Assembly (NCBI RefSeq): GCF_027942865.1
Contig: NC_134507.1
Location: forward strand, 36,013,711 to 36,077,710
Direction of reading: 5' to 3'
Origin: Odontesthes bonariensis
Lineage: Eukaryota > Chordata > Actinopteri > Atheriniformes > Atherinopsidae
Length of the DNA stretch: 64,000 bases
Shown here: in pieces, positions 53,632 through 64,000 of the stretch
Layout: each line of letters begins with the position of its first letter
Numbering within the stretch: the first letter of the stretch is position 1
Notes under the pieces: model-generated
What the model saw: only the letters and a program-made list of their open reading frames with translations
The model's database searches: none
Told to the model about the DNA's origin: nothing
Position numbers and translations under genes: made by a program

Positions 53632-53708
53632 GCTTACAGCACCTGGTATTCGCAGGCGGTCTCCCATCCAAGTACTAACCAGGCCCGACTCTGCTTAGCT
53701 TCTGAGAT
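53632..53708 (-). pseudogene. Inverted 5S rRNA fragment, copy 4
   Basis: Same 77-bp fragment as at 48577. Confidence 0.92.
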
Positions 53709-54012
53709 AAAACTCTGGCTTTTAGTCTGCGAAAAGAGAGTGAAAGTGAACTCCACTTTGAGATGGCTCTGGGATTGGGCCAACTGGGAGAATTGCTTGA
53801 AAAAAACCTCTACACCAAATGAGCGGTCAGAACAAAGCCTCAAGACCCCTAGTCTTTTGCACAGAGTAAAAGACAAAGCAGCCACTGAATAGGGCCCGAT
53901 TGTTCCTACCTGGTCGGCCGAGGAGCAAGTGTCTCAACCAAGCAAAGCTCACCATGGGGAAGGTGGCTATGCCAACTGGCCTGATGCACTGCTCCCGCAG
54001 TGTCAAATACTC

Positions 54013-54131
54013 GTACTCTGGTTTCTCTTCATAACGTACAAGTCTTTCGCCTTTTACTAAAGACTTCCGTGGAGAGCAACATTAATGAGTTGTTTCTATT
54101 TTTGGAAGGCTTTACCTTTGCGGGTGAAGCC
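54013..54131 (+). ncRNA. RNU5: U5 snRNA, copy 4
   Basis: G at position 1, otherwise identical to copy 1. Confidence 0.94.
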
Positions 54132-54427
54132 CATTCTGTCTGTGCAAAGGAAATCTTCTTGCTGTGCCGAGTGACTTCTCGGAGTAGAGTCACCCTATGT
54201 GTTGAGACCGTGCCCATGTTCAAAGCTGGAGGCGCTAAATTGTTGTTTGAATGGTGCTCAGTGGAGCGGGCGGGAGTGCAAAGTTGTACCATCTGAAACG
54301 GCTGAAGAGTGCTCACTGCAGCGGGTGGGCGGAGGTGCAAAGTGACGCTTTGTAGGCGAAAAAAGAGCACCGCCACAAGTGCGCATTGTGCCAGGAAGGG
54401 CCCTCGGACGTGAAACAGTGGAGGGTT

Positions 54428-54615
54428 ATCGCTTCTCGGCCTTTTGGCTAAGATCAAGTGTAGTATCTGTTCTTATCAGTTTAATATCTGATACGTCCTC
54501 TATATGAGGACTACATATTAAATGGATTTTTAGGCACAGGGGTTGACAAAGGGGCTTGCTCCGTTCACTCCACGCATCGACCCGGTACTGCGGTGCCGCC
54601 GGGAACGGTGCACTC
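54428..54615 (+). ncRNA. RNU2: U2 snRNA, intact copy 4
   Basis: Identical to 49373-49560. Confidence 0.97.
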
Positions 54616-54982
54616 TTCCCAACTCTTGTGAAATAACAAAACCAGCGGTACAGGGTGGTAGTTTCAGGGAGCCGTTGTATTCTGACTTCTAACATAGAAC
54701 TATAATGTTTAGAAAAGACGCAGCTTATGAGCATGTCGTGGGATTGAGCTTCCCTGGTTTCTCTGTATGACCATGAACACAAAACAACACACAGGGAACA
54801 GAGGAGCTTGACAGACACACACTAAGTTATCTGAGAGTCCCATTTTCAGCTGCAGAGAACAATCACATCAGGGAAGTCGATGTGCAGGCTCAACATCAGC
54901 CTCTCAAGCCGACTCTCTGGTAAAATAGGGGAAACGTATGGTTCCAGCACCTATATAACACATATTTGTCACAGGGACTGTG

Positions 54983-55100
54983 GCTTACGGCCACACCGCC
55001 CTGAACACGCCCGATCTCGTCCGATCTCGGAAGCCAAGCAGGGTCGGGCCTGGTTAGTACTTGGATGGGAGACCGCTTGGGAATACCAGGTGCTGTAAGC
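54983..55100 (+). rRNA. RN5S: 5S rRNA, copy 5
   Basis: Identical to copy 1. Confidence 0.97.
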
Positions 55101-55316
55101 ATTTTTCTCTCTGCATGTCTTTTGTTGAAACATCTGATGATCACCCTGTGATCCATCTTGCTGATCCTGGATCTGCTGAGATGTCCCAGGTCATGGTTGC
55201 CTTTGATCCTCATACATTTAACTTTGTCCTGACAAAGGAGCAGTTCCAAAAAGTCAAACAGGGACTGCCTTTGCATTTGACGCAGTCAAACTGCATGCGC
55301 CTGGAGAAGCCAAAAG

Positions 55317-55393
55317 GCTTACAGCACCTGGTATTCGCAGGCGGTCTCCCATCCAAGTACTAACCAGGCCCGACTCTGCTTAGCTTCTGAGAT
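55317..55393 (-). pseudogene. Inverted 5S rRNA fragment, copy 5
   Basis: Same 77-bp fragment as at 48577. Confidence 0.92.
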
Positions 55394-55697
55394 AAAACTC
55401 TGGCTTTTAGTCTGCGAAAAGAGAGTGAAAGTGAACTCCACTTTGAGATGGCTCTGGGATTGGGCCAACTGGGAGAATTGCTTGAAAAAAACCTCTACAC
55501 CAAATGAGCGGTCAGAACAAAGCCTCAAGACCCCTAGTCTTTTGCACAGAGTAAAAGACAAAGCAGCCACTGAATAGGGCCCGATTGTTCCTACCTGGTC
55601 GGCCGAGGAGCAAGTGTCTCAACCAAGCAAAGCTCACCATGGGGAAGGTGGCTATGCCAACTGGCCTGATGCACTGCTCCCGCAGTGTCAAATACTC

Positions 55698-55816
55698 GTA
55701 CTCTGGTTTCTCTTCATAACGTACAAGTCTTTCGCCTTTTACTAAAGACTTCCGTGGAGAGCAACATTAATGAGTTGTTTCTATTTTTGGAAGGCTTTAC
55801 CTTTGCGGGTGAAGCC
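55698..55816 (+). ncRNA. RNU5: U5 snRNA, copy 5
   Basis: G at position 1, otherwise identical to copy 1. Confidence 0.94.
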
Positions 55817-56112
55817 CATTCTGTCTGTGCAAAGGAAATCTTCTTGCTGTGCCGAGTGACTTCTCGGAGTAGAGTCACCCTATGTGTTGAGACCGTGCCC
55901 ATGTTCAAAGCTGGAGGCGCTAAATTGTTGTTTGAATGGTGCTCAGTGGAGCGGGCGGGAGTGCAAAGTTGTACCATCTGAAACGGCTGAAGAGTGCTCA
56001 CTGCAGCGGGTGGGCGGAGGTGCAAAGTGACGCTTTGTAGGCGAAAAAAGAGCACCGCCACAAGTGCGCATTGTGCCAGGAAGGGCCCTCGGACGTGAAA
56101 CAGTGGAGGGTT

Positions 56113-56300
56113 ATCGCTTCTCGGCCTTTTGGCTAAGATCAAGTGTAGTATCTGTTCTTATCAGTTTAATATCTGATACGTCCTCTATATGAGGACTACA
56201 TATTAAATGGATTTTTAGGCACAGGGGTTGACAAAGGGGCTTGCTCCGTTCACTCCACGCATCGACCCGGTACTGCGGTGCCGCCGGGAACGGTGCACTC
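56113..56300 (+). ncRNA. RNU2: U2 snRNA, intact copy 5
   Basis: Identical to 49373-49560. Confidence 0.97.
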
Positions 56301-56667
56301 TTCCCAACTCTTGTGAAATAACAAAACCAGCGGTACAGGGTGGTAGTTTCAGGGAGCCGTTGTATTCTGACTTCTAACATAGAACTATAATGTTTAGAAA
56401 AGACGCAGCTTATGAGCATGTCGTGGGATTGAGCTTCCCTGGTTTCTCTGTATGACCATGAACACAAAACAACACACAGGGAACAGAGGAGCTTGACAGA
56501 CACACACTAAGTTATCTGAGAGTCCCATTTTCAGCTGCAGAGAACAATCACATCAGGGAAGTCGATGTGCAGGCTCAACATCAGCCTCTCAAGCCGACTC
56601 TCTGGTAAAATAGGGGAAACGTATGGTTCCAGCACCTATATAACACATATTTGTCACAGGGACTGTG

Positions 56668-56785
56668 GCTTACGGCCACACCGCCCTGAACACGCCCGAT
56701 CTCGTCCGATCTCGGAAGCCAAGCAGGGTCGGGCCTGGTTAGTACTTGGATGGGAGACCGCTTGGGAATACCAGGTGCTGTAAGC
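56668..56785 (+). rRNA. RN5S: 5S rRNA, copy 6
   Basis: Identical to copy 1. Confidence 0.97.
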
Positions 56786-57001
56786 ATTTTTCTCTCTGCA
56801 TGTCTTTTGTTGAAACATCTGATGATCACCCTGTGATCCATCTTGCTGATCCTGGATCTGCTGAGATGTCCCAGGTCATGGTTGCCTTTGATCCTCATAC
56901 ATTTAACTTTGTCCTGACAAAGGAGCAGTTCCAAAAAGTCAAACAGGGACTGCCTTTGCATTTGACGCAGTCAAACTGCATGCGCCTGGAGAAGCCAAAA
57001 G

Positions 57002-57078
57002 GCTTACAGCACCTGGTATTCGCAGGCGGTCTCCCATCCAAGTACTAACCAGGCCCGACTCTGCTTAGCTTCTGAGAT
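57002..57078 (-). pseudogene. Inverted 5S rRNA fragment, copy 6
   Basis: Same 77-bp fragment as at 48577. Confidence 0.92.
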
Positions 57079-57382
57079 AAAACTCTGGCTTTTAGTCTGC
57101 GAAAAGAGAGTGAAAGTGAACTCCACTTTGAGATGGCTCTGGGATTGGGCCAACTGGGAGAATTGCTTGAAAAAAACCTCTACACCAAATGAGCGGTCAG
57201 AACAAAGCCTCAAGACCCCTAGTCTTTTGCACAGAGTAAAAGACAAAGCAGCCACTGAATAGGGCCCGATTGTTCCTACCTGGTCGGCCGAGGAGCAAGT
57301 GTCTCAACCAAGCAAAGCTCACCATGGGGAAGGTGGCTATGCCAACTGGCCTGATGCACTGCTCCCGCAGTGTCAAATACTC

Positions 57383-57501
57383 GTACTCTGGTTTCTCTTC
57401 ATAACGTACAAGTCTTTCGCCTTTTACTAAAGACTTCCGTGGAGAGCAACATTAATGAGTTGTTTCTATTTTTGGAAGGCTTTACCTTTGCGGGTGAAGC
57501 C
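57383..57501 (+). ncRNA. RNU5: U5 snRNA, copy 6
   Basis: G at position 1, otherwise identical to copy 1. Confidence 0.94.
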
Positions 57502-57797
57502 CATTCTGTCTGTGCAAAGGAAATCTTCTTGCTGTGCCGAGTGACTTCTCGGAGTAGAGTCACCCTATGTGTTGAGACCGTGCCCATGTTCAAAGCTGGA
57601 GGCGCTAAATTGTTGTTTGAATGGTGCTCAGTGGAGCGGGCGGGAGTGCAAAGTTGTACCATCTGAAACGGCTGAAGAGTGCTCACTGCAGCGGGTGGGC
57701 GGAGGTGCAAAGTGACGCTTTGTAGGCGAAAAAAGAGCACCGCCACAAGTGCGCATTGTGCCAGGAAGGGCCCTCGGACGTGAAACAGTGGAGGGTT

Positions 57798-57985
57798 ATC
57801 GCTTCTCGGCCTTTTGGCTAAGATCAAGTGTAGTATCTGTTCTTATCAGTTTAATATCTGATACGTCCTCTATATGAGGACTACATATTAAATGGATTTT
57901 TAGGCACAGGGGTTGACAAAGGGGCTTGCTCCGTTCACTCCACGCATCGACCCGGTACTGCGGTGCCGCCGGGAACGGTGCACTC
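57798..57985 (+). ncRNA. RNU2: U2 snRNA, intact copy 6
   Basis: Identical to 49373-49560. Confidence 0.97.
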
Positions 57986-58352
57986 TTCCCAACTCTTGTG
58001 AAATAACAAAACCAGCGGTACAGGGTGGTAGTTTCAGGGAGCCGTTGTATTCTGACTTCTAACATAGAACTATAATGTTTAGAAAAGACGCAGCTTATGA
58101 GCATGTCGTGGGATTGAGCTTCCCTGGTTTCTCTGTATGACCATGAACACAAAACAACACACAGGGAACAGAGGAGCTTGACAGACACACACTAAGTTAT
58201 CTGAGAGTCCCATTTTCAGCTGCAGAGAACAATCACATCAGGGAAGTCGATGTGCAGGCTCAACATCAGCCTCTCAAGCCGACTCTCTGGTAAAATAGGG
58301 GAAACGTATGGTTCCAGCACCTATATAACACATATTTGTCACAGGGACTGTG

Positions 58353-58470
58353 GCTTACGGCCACACCGCCCTGAACACGCCCGATCTCGTCCGATCTCGG
58401 AAGCCAAGCAGGGTCGGGCCTGGTTAGTACTTGGATGGGAGACCGCTTGGGAATACCAGGTGCTGTAAGC
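58353..58470 (+). rRNA. RN5S: 5S rRNA, copy 7
   Basis: Identical to copy 1. Confidence 0.97.
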
Positions 58471-58686
58471 ATTTTTCTCTCTGCATGTCTTTTGTTGAAA
58501 CATCTGATGATCACCCTGTGATCCATCTTGCTGATCCTGGATCTGCTGAGATGTCCCAGGTCATGGTTGCCTTTGATCCTCATACATTTAACTTTGTCCT
58601 GACAAAGGAGCAGTTCCAAAAAGTCAAACAGGGACTGCCTTTGCATTTGACGCAGTCAAACTGCATGCGCCTGGAGAAGCCAAAAG

Positions 58687-58763
58687 GCTTACAGCACCTG
58701 GTATTCGCAGGCGGTCTCCCATCCAAGTACTAACCAGGCCCGACTCTGCTTAGCTTCTGAGAT
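58687..58763 (-). pseudogene. Inverted 5S rRNA fragment, copy 7
   Basis: Same 77-bp fragment as at 48577. Confidence 0.92.
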
Positions 58764-59067
58764 AAAACTCTGGCTTTTAGTCTGCGAAAAGAGAGTGAAA
58801 GTGAACTCCACTTTGAGATGGCTCTGGGATTGGGCCAACTGGGAGAATTGCTTGAAAAAAACCTCTACACCAAATGAGCGGTCAGAACAAAGCCTCAAGA
58901 CCCCTAGTCTTTTGCACAGAGTAAAAGACAAAGCAGCCACTGAATAGGGCCCGATTGTTCCTACCTGGTCGGCCGAGGAGCAAGTGTCTCAACCAAGCAA
59001 AGCTCACCATGGGGAAGGTGGCTATGCCAACTGGCCTGATGCACTGCTCCCGCAGTGTCAAATACTC

Positions 59068-59186
59068 GTACTCTGGTTTCTCTTCATAACGTACAAGTCT
59101 TTCGCCTTTTACTAAAGACTTCCGTGGAGAGCAACATTAATGAGTTGTTTCTATTTTTGGAAGGCTTTACCTTTGCGGGTGAAGCC
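59068..59186 (+). ncRNA. RNU5: U5 snRNA, copy 7
   Basis: G at position 1, otherwise identical to copy 1. Confidence 0.94.
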
Positions 59187-59482
59187 CATTCTGTCTGTGC
59201 AAAGGAAATCTTCTTGCTGTGCCGAGTGACTTCTCGGAGTAGAGTCACCCTATGTGTTGAGACCGTGCCCATGTTCAAAGCTGGAGGCGCTAAATTGTTG
59301 TTTGAATGGTGCTCAGTGGAGCGGGCGGGAGTGCAAAGTTGTACCATCTGAAACGGCTGAAGAGTGCTCACTGCAGCGGGTGGGCGGAGGTGCAAAGTGA
59401 CGCTTTGTAGGCGAAAAAAGAGCACCGCCACAAGTGCGCATTGTGCCAGGAAGGGCCCTCGGACGTGAAACAGTGGAGGGTT

Positions 59483-59670
59483 ATCGCTTCTCGGCCTTTT
59501 GGCTAAGATCAAGTGTAGTATCTGTTCTTATCAGTTTAATATCTGATACGTCCTCTATATGAGGACTACATATTAAATGGATTTTTAGGCACAGGGGTTG
59601 ACAAAGGGGCTTGCTCCGTTCACTCCACGCATCGACCCGGTACTGCGGTGCCGCCGGGAACGGTGCACTC
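59483..59670 (+). ncRNA. RNU2: U2 snRNA, intact copy 7
   Basis: Identical to 49373-49560. Confidence 0.97.
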
Positions 59671-60037
59671 TTCCCAACTCTTGTGAAATAACAAAACCAG
59701 CGGTACAGGGTGGTAGTTTCAGGGAGCCGTTGTATTCTGACTTCTAACATAGAACTATAATGTTTAGAAAAGACGCAGCTTATGAGCATGTCGTGGGATT
59801 GAGCTTCCCTGGTTTCTCTGTATGACCATGAACACAAAACAACACACAGGGAACAGAGGAGCTTGACAGACACACACTAAGTTATCTGAGAGTCCCATTT
59901 TCAGCTGCAGAGAACAATCACATCAGGGAAGTCGATGTGCAGGCTCAACATCAGCCTCTCAAGCCGACTCTCTGGTAAAATAGGGGAAACGTATGGTTCC
60001 AGCACCTATATAACACATATTTGTCACAGGGACTGTG

Positions 60038-60155
60038 GCTTACGGCCACACCGCCCTGAACACGCCCGATCTCGTCCGATCTCGGAAGCCAAGCAGGGTC
60101 GGGCCTGGTTAGTACTTGGATGGGAGACCGCTTGGGAATACCAGGTGCTGTAAGC
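60038..60155 (+). rRNA. RN5S: 5S rRNA, copy 8
   Basis: Identical to copy 1. Confidence 0.97.
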
Positions 60156-60371
60156 ATTTTTCTCTCTGCATGTCTTTTGTTGAAACATCTGATGATCACC
60201 CTGTGATCCATCTTGCTGATCCTGGATCTGCTGAGATGTCCCAGGTCATGGTTGCCTTTGATCCTCATACATTTAACTTTGTCCTGACAAAGGAGCAGTT
60301 CCAAAAAGTCAAACAGGGACTGCCTTTGCATTTGACGCAGTCAAACTGCATGCGCCTGGAGAAGCCAAAAG

Positions 60372-60448
60372 GCTTACAGCACCTGGTATTCGCAGGCGGT
60401 CTCCCATCCAAGTACTAACCAGGCCCGACTCTGCTTAGCTTCTGAGAT
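60372..60448 (-). pseudogene. Inverted 5S rRNA fragment, copy 8
   Basis: Same 77-bp fragment as at 48577. Confidence 0.92.
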
Positions 60449-60752
60449 AAAACTCTGGCTTTTAGTCTGCGAAAAGAGAGTGAAAGTGAACTCCACTTTG
60501 AGATGGCTCTGGGATTGGGCCAACTGGGAGAATTGCTTGAAAAAAACCTCTACACCAAATGAGCGGTCAGAACAAAGCCTCAAGACCCCTAGTCTTTTGC
60601 ACAGAGTAAAAGACAAAGCAGCCACTGAATAGGGCCCGATTGTTCCTACCTGGTCGGCCGAGGAGCAAGTGTCTCAACCAAGCAAAGCTCACCATGGGGA
60701 AGGTGGCTATGCCAACTGGCCTGATGCACTGCTCCCGCAGTGTCAAATACTC

Positions 60753-60871
60753 GTACTCTGGTTTCTCTTCATAACGTACAAGTCTTTCGCCTTTTACTAA
60801 AGACTTCCGTGGAGAGCAACATTAATGAGTTGTTTCTATTTTTGGAAGGCTTTACCTTTGCGGGTGAAGCC
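60753..60871 (+). ncRNA. RNU5: U5 snRNA, copy 8
   Basis: G at position 1, otherwise identical to copy 1. Confidence 0.94.
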
Positions 60872-61167
60872 CATTCTGTCTGTGCAAAGGAAATCTTCTT
60901 GCTGTGCCGAGTGACTTCTCGGAGTAGAGTCACCCTATGTGTTGAGACCGTGCCCATGTTCAAAGCTGGAGGCGCTAAATTGTTGTTTGAATGGTGCTCA
61001 GTGGAGCGGGCGGGAGTGCAAAGTTGTACCATCTGAAACGGCTGAAGAGTGCTCACTGCAGCGGGTGGGCGGAGGTGCAAAGTGACGCTTTGTAGGCGAA
61101 AAAAGAGCACCGCCACAAGTGCGCATTGTGCCAGGAAGGGCCCTCGGACGTGAAACAGTGGAGGGTT

Positions 61168-61355
61168 ATCGCTTCTCGGCCTTTTGGCTAAGATCAAGTG
61201 TAGTATCTGTTCTTATCAGTTTAATATCTGATACGTCCTCTATATGAGGACTACATATTAAATGGATTTTTAGGCACAGGGGTTGACAAAGGGGCTTGCT
61301 CCGTTCACTCCACGCATCGACCCGGTACTGCGGTGCCGCCGGGAACGGTGCACTC
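61168..61355 (+). ncRNA. RNU2: U2 snRNA, intact copy 8
   Basis: Identical to 49373-49560. Confidence 0.97.
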
Positions 61356-61722
61356 TTCCCAACTCTTGTGAAATAACAAAACCAGCGGTACAGGGTGGTA
61401 GTTTCAGGGAGCCGTTGTATTCTGACTTCTAACATAGAACTATAATGTTTAGAAAAGACGCAGCTTATGAGCATGTCGTGGGATTGAGCTTCCCTGGTTT
61501 CTCTGTATGACCATGAACACAAAACAACACACAGGGAACAGAGGAGCTTGACAGACACACACTAAGTTATCTGAGAGTCCCATTTTCAGCTGCAGAGAAC
61601 AATCACATCAGGGAAGTCGATGTGCAGGCTCAACATCAGCCTCTCAAGCCGACTCTCTGGTAAAATAGGGGAAACGTATGGTTCCAGCACCTATATAACA
61701 CATATTTGTCACAGGGACTGTG

Positions 61723-61840
61723 GCTTACGGCCACACCGCCCTGAACACGCCCGATCTCGTCCGATCTCGGAAGCCAAGCAGGGTCGGGCCTGGTTAGTAC
61801 TTGGATGGGAGACCGCTTGGGAATACCAGGTGCTGTAAGC
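61723..61840 (+). rRNA. RN5S: 5S rRNA, copy 9
   Basis: Identical to copy 1. Confidence 0.97.
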
Positions 61841-62056
61841 ATTTTTCTCTCTGCATGTCTTTTGTTGAAACATCTGATGATCACCCTGTGATCCATCTTG
61901 CTGATCCTGGATCTGCTGAGATGTCCCAGGTCATGGTTGCCTTTGATCCTCATACATTTAACTTTGTCCTGACAAAGGAGCAGTTCCAAAAAGTCAAACA
62001 GGGACTGCCTTTGCATTTGACGCAGTCAAACTGCATGCGCCTGGAGAAGCCAAAAG

Positions 62057-62133
62057 GCTTACAGCACCTGGTATTCGCAGGCGGTCTCCCATCCAAGTAC
62101 TAACCAGGCCCGACTCTGCTTAGCTTCTGAGAT
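62057..62133 (-). pseudogene. Inverted 5S rRNA fragment, copy 9
   Basis: Same 77-bp fragment as at 48577. Confidence 0.92.
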
Positions 62134-62437
62134 AAAACTCTGGCTTTTAGTCTGCGAAAAGAGAGTGAAAGTGAACTCCACTTTGAGATGGCTCTGGGAT
62201 TGGGCCAACTGGGAGAATTGCTTGAAAAAAACCTCTACACCAAATGAGCGGTCAGAACAAAGCCTCAAGACCCCTAGTCTTTTGCACAGAGTAAAAGACA
62301 AAGCAGCCACTGAATAGGGCCCGATTGTTCCTACCTGGTCGGCCGAGGAGCAAGTGTCTCAACCAAGCAAAGCTCACCATGGGGAAGGTGGCTATGCCAA
62401 CTGGCCTGATGCACTGCTCCCGCAGTGTCAAATACTC

Positions 62438-62556
62438 GTACTCTGGTTTCTCTTCATAACGTACAAGTCTTTCGCCTTTTACTAAAGACTTCCGTGGAGA
62501 GCAACATTAATGAGTTGTTTCTATTTTTGGAAGGCTTTACCTTTGCGGGTGAAGCC
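62438..62556 (+). ncRNA. RNU5: U5 snRNA, copy 9
   Basis: G at position 1, otherwise identical to copy 1. Last U5 in the window. Confidence 0.94.
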
Positions 62557-62852
62557 CATTCTGTCTGTGCAAAGGAAATCTTCTTGCTGTGCCGAGTGAC
62601 TTCTCGGAGTAGAGTCACCCTATGTGTTGAGACCGTGCCCATGTTCAAAGCTGGAGGCGCTAAATTGTTGTTTGAATGGTGCTCAGTGGAGCGGGCGGGA
62701 GTGCAAAGTTGTACCATCTGAAACGGCTGAAGAGTGCTCACTGCAGCGGGTGGGCGGAGGTGCAAAGTGACGCTTTGTAGGCGAAAAAAGAGCACCGCCA
62801 CAAGTGCGCATTGTGCCAGGAAGGGCCCTCGGACGTGAAACAGTGGAGGGTT

Positions 62853-63040
62853 ATCGCTTCTCGGCCTTTTGGCTAAGATCAAGTGTAGTATCTGTTCTTA
62901 TCAGTTTAATATCTGATACGTCCTCTATATGAGGACTACATATTAAATGGATTTTTAGGCACAGGGGTTGACAAAGGGGCTTGCTCCGTTCACTCCACGC
63001 ATCGACCCGGTACTGCGGTGCCGCCGGGAACGGTGCACTC
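62853..63040 (+). ncRNA. RNU2: U2 snRNA, intact copy 9
   Basis: Identical to 49373-49560. Confidence 0.97.
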
Positions 63041-63407
63041 TTCCCAACTCTTGTGAAATAACAAAACCAGCGGTACAGGGTGGTAGTTTCAGGGAGCCGT
63101 TGTATTCTGACTTCTAACATAGAACTATAATGTTTAGAAAAGACGCAGCTTATGAGCATGTCGTGGGATTGAGCTTCCCTGGTTTCTCTGTATGACCATG
63201 AACACAAAACAACACACAGGGAACAGAGGAGCTTGACAGACACACACTAAGTTATCTGAGAGTCCCATTTTCAGCTGCAGAGAACAATCACATCAGGGAA
63301 GTCGATGTGCAGGCTCAACATCAGCCTCTCAAGCCGACTCTCTGGTAAAATAGGGGAAACGTATGGTTCCAGCACCTATATAACACATATTTGTCACAGG
63401 GACTGTG

Positions 63408-63525
63408 GCTTACGGCCACACCGCCCTGAACACGCCCGATCTCGTCCGATCTCGGAAGCCAAGCAGGGTCGGGCCTGGTTAGTACTTGGATGGGAGACCG
63501 CTTGGGAATACCAGGTGCTGTAAGC
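63408..63525 (+). rRNA. RN5S: 5S rRNA, copy 10
   Basis: Identical to copy 1. Confidence 0.97.
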
Positions 63526-63741
63526 ATTTTTCTCTCTGCATGTCTTTTGTTGAAACATCTGATGATCACCCTGTGATCCATCTTGCTGATCCTGGATCTG
63601 CTGAGATGTCCCAGGTCATGGTTGCCTTTGATCCTCATACATTTAACTTTGTCCTGACAAAGGAGCAGTTCCAAAAAGTCAAACAGGGACTGCCTTTGCA
63701 TTTGACGCAGTCAAACTGCATGCGCCTGGAGAAGCCAAAAG

Positions 63742-63818
63742 GCTTACAGCACCTGGTATTCGCAGGCGGTCTCCCATCCAAGTACTAACCAGGCCCGACT
63801 CTGCTTAGCTTCTGAGAT
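63742..63818 (-). pseudogene. Inverted 5S rRNA fragment, copy 10
   Basis: Same 77-bp fragment as at 48577. The unit continues past it and is cut by the window end before its U5. Confidence 0.92.
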
Positions 63819-64000
63819 AAAACTCTGGCTTTTAGTCTGCGAAAAGAGAGTGAAAGTGAACTCCACTTTGAGATGGCTCTGGGATTGGGCCAACTGGGAG
63901 AATTGCTTGAAAAAAACCTCTACACCAAATGAGCGGTCAGAACAAAGCCTCAAGACCCCTAGTCTTTTGCACAGAGTAAAAGACAAAGCAGCCACTGAAT

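Larger units (their letters stand above)
46715..64000 (+). repeat. Tandem array of U2 / 5S / inverted 5S fragment / U5 units (1685 bp)
   Basis: From about 47726 to the window end the sequence repeats with an exact period of 1685 bp (U2 starts at 49373, 51058, 52743, 54428, 56113, 57798, 59483, 61168, 62853). Each unit holds U2 (+), 5S rRNA (+), a truncated 5S (-) and U5 (+). The only unit-to-unit difference I noticed by reading is the base at U5 position 1. The left edge (46715-47725) is a diverged partial unit. The right end lies outside the window, so the copy number is a minimum. Confidence 0.97.

Noticed and set aside
46715-64000. CRISPR array
   Set aside because: The repeat unit is 1685 bp with RNA genes, in a vertebrate genome; there are no short direct repeats with unique spacers.

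Overview
The window is vertebrate nuclear DNA, almost certainly from a percomorph-type teleost fish. The evidence is a multi-exon fish-type NLR gene (peptide-repeat exons, RING exon, FISNA-NACHT exon, about 174-bp LRR exons), L2-group LINEs with esterase ORF1, Harbinger and Tc1 DNA transposons, tRNA-derived SINEs, and vertebrate-type U2, U5, 5S and 7SL RNA genes. There are no bacterial operons, and most open frames are fortuitous.

Region 1 (about 1-23.8 kb) is one plus-strand NLR gene of the large fish NLRC3-like family. From the ATG at 1473, nine coding exons can be joined with every splice phase agreeing, giving a predicted product of about 949 residues. The order is N-terminal peptide, two near-identical 40-residue repeats, shortened RING, FISNA plus NACHT, three LRR exons, and a stop just after the last splice. 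Most of the 22 kb is transposon: a Harbinger relic between the duplicated exons, a triple nest of DNA transposons at 9.57-13.66 kb, SINEs, and a nearly complete minus-strand L2 LINE (15.1-21 kb) whose ORF2 is split by a long-TIR element.

Region 2 (24-46.7 kb) is repeat-rich intergenic DNA. It holds a second, plus-strand L2 LINE with frameshifts, fragments of three other LINEs, a decayed Ty3/gypsy retrotransposon lacking its integrase and 3' LTR, a second copy of the Harbinger element, a Tc1 fragment, a hAT fragment, and a second long-TIR element carrying a nested MITE. It also holds one full-length 7SL (SRP) RNA gene or pseudogene on the minus strand at 35990-36287, directly beside the gypsy 5' end. 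I saw no host protein gene at 28-34 kb.

Region 3 (46.7-64.0 kb, running off the window) is the most interesting part: a highly homogeneous tandem array with a 1685-bp period. Each unit carries a U2 snRNA gene, a 5S rRNA gene and a U5 snRNA gene on the plus strand, plus a truncated 5S copy on the minus strand. PSE-like and DSE-like elements sit at the expected distances upstream of U2 and U5, and a TATA-like box upstream of 5S. The window shows 10 U2 copies (one interrupted), 10 5S, 10 inverted 5S fragments and 9 U5. The outermost unit is degenerate: it lacks U5 and the 5S fragment, and its U2 has been hit twice at the same site by elements sharing a 3' end. That pattern is expected of a U2-specific non-LTR retrotransposon. 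Linkage of 5S with snRNA genes has been reported in some fish and other animals, so the principle is known; the particular unit and its edge structure deserve attention.
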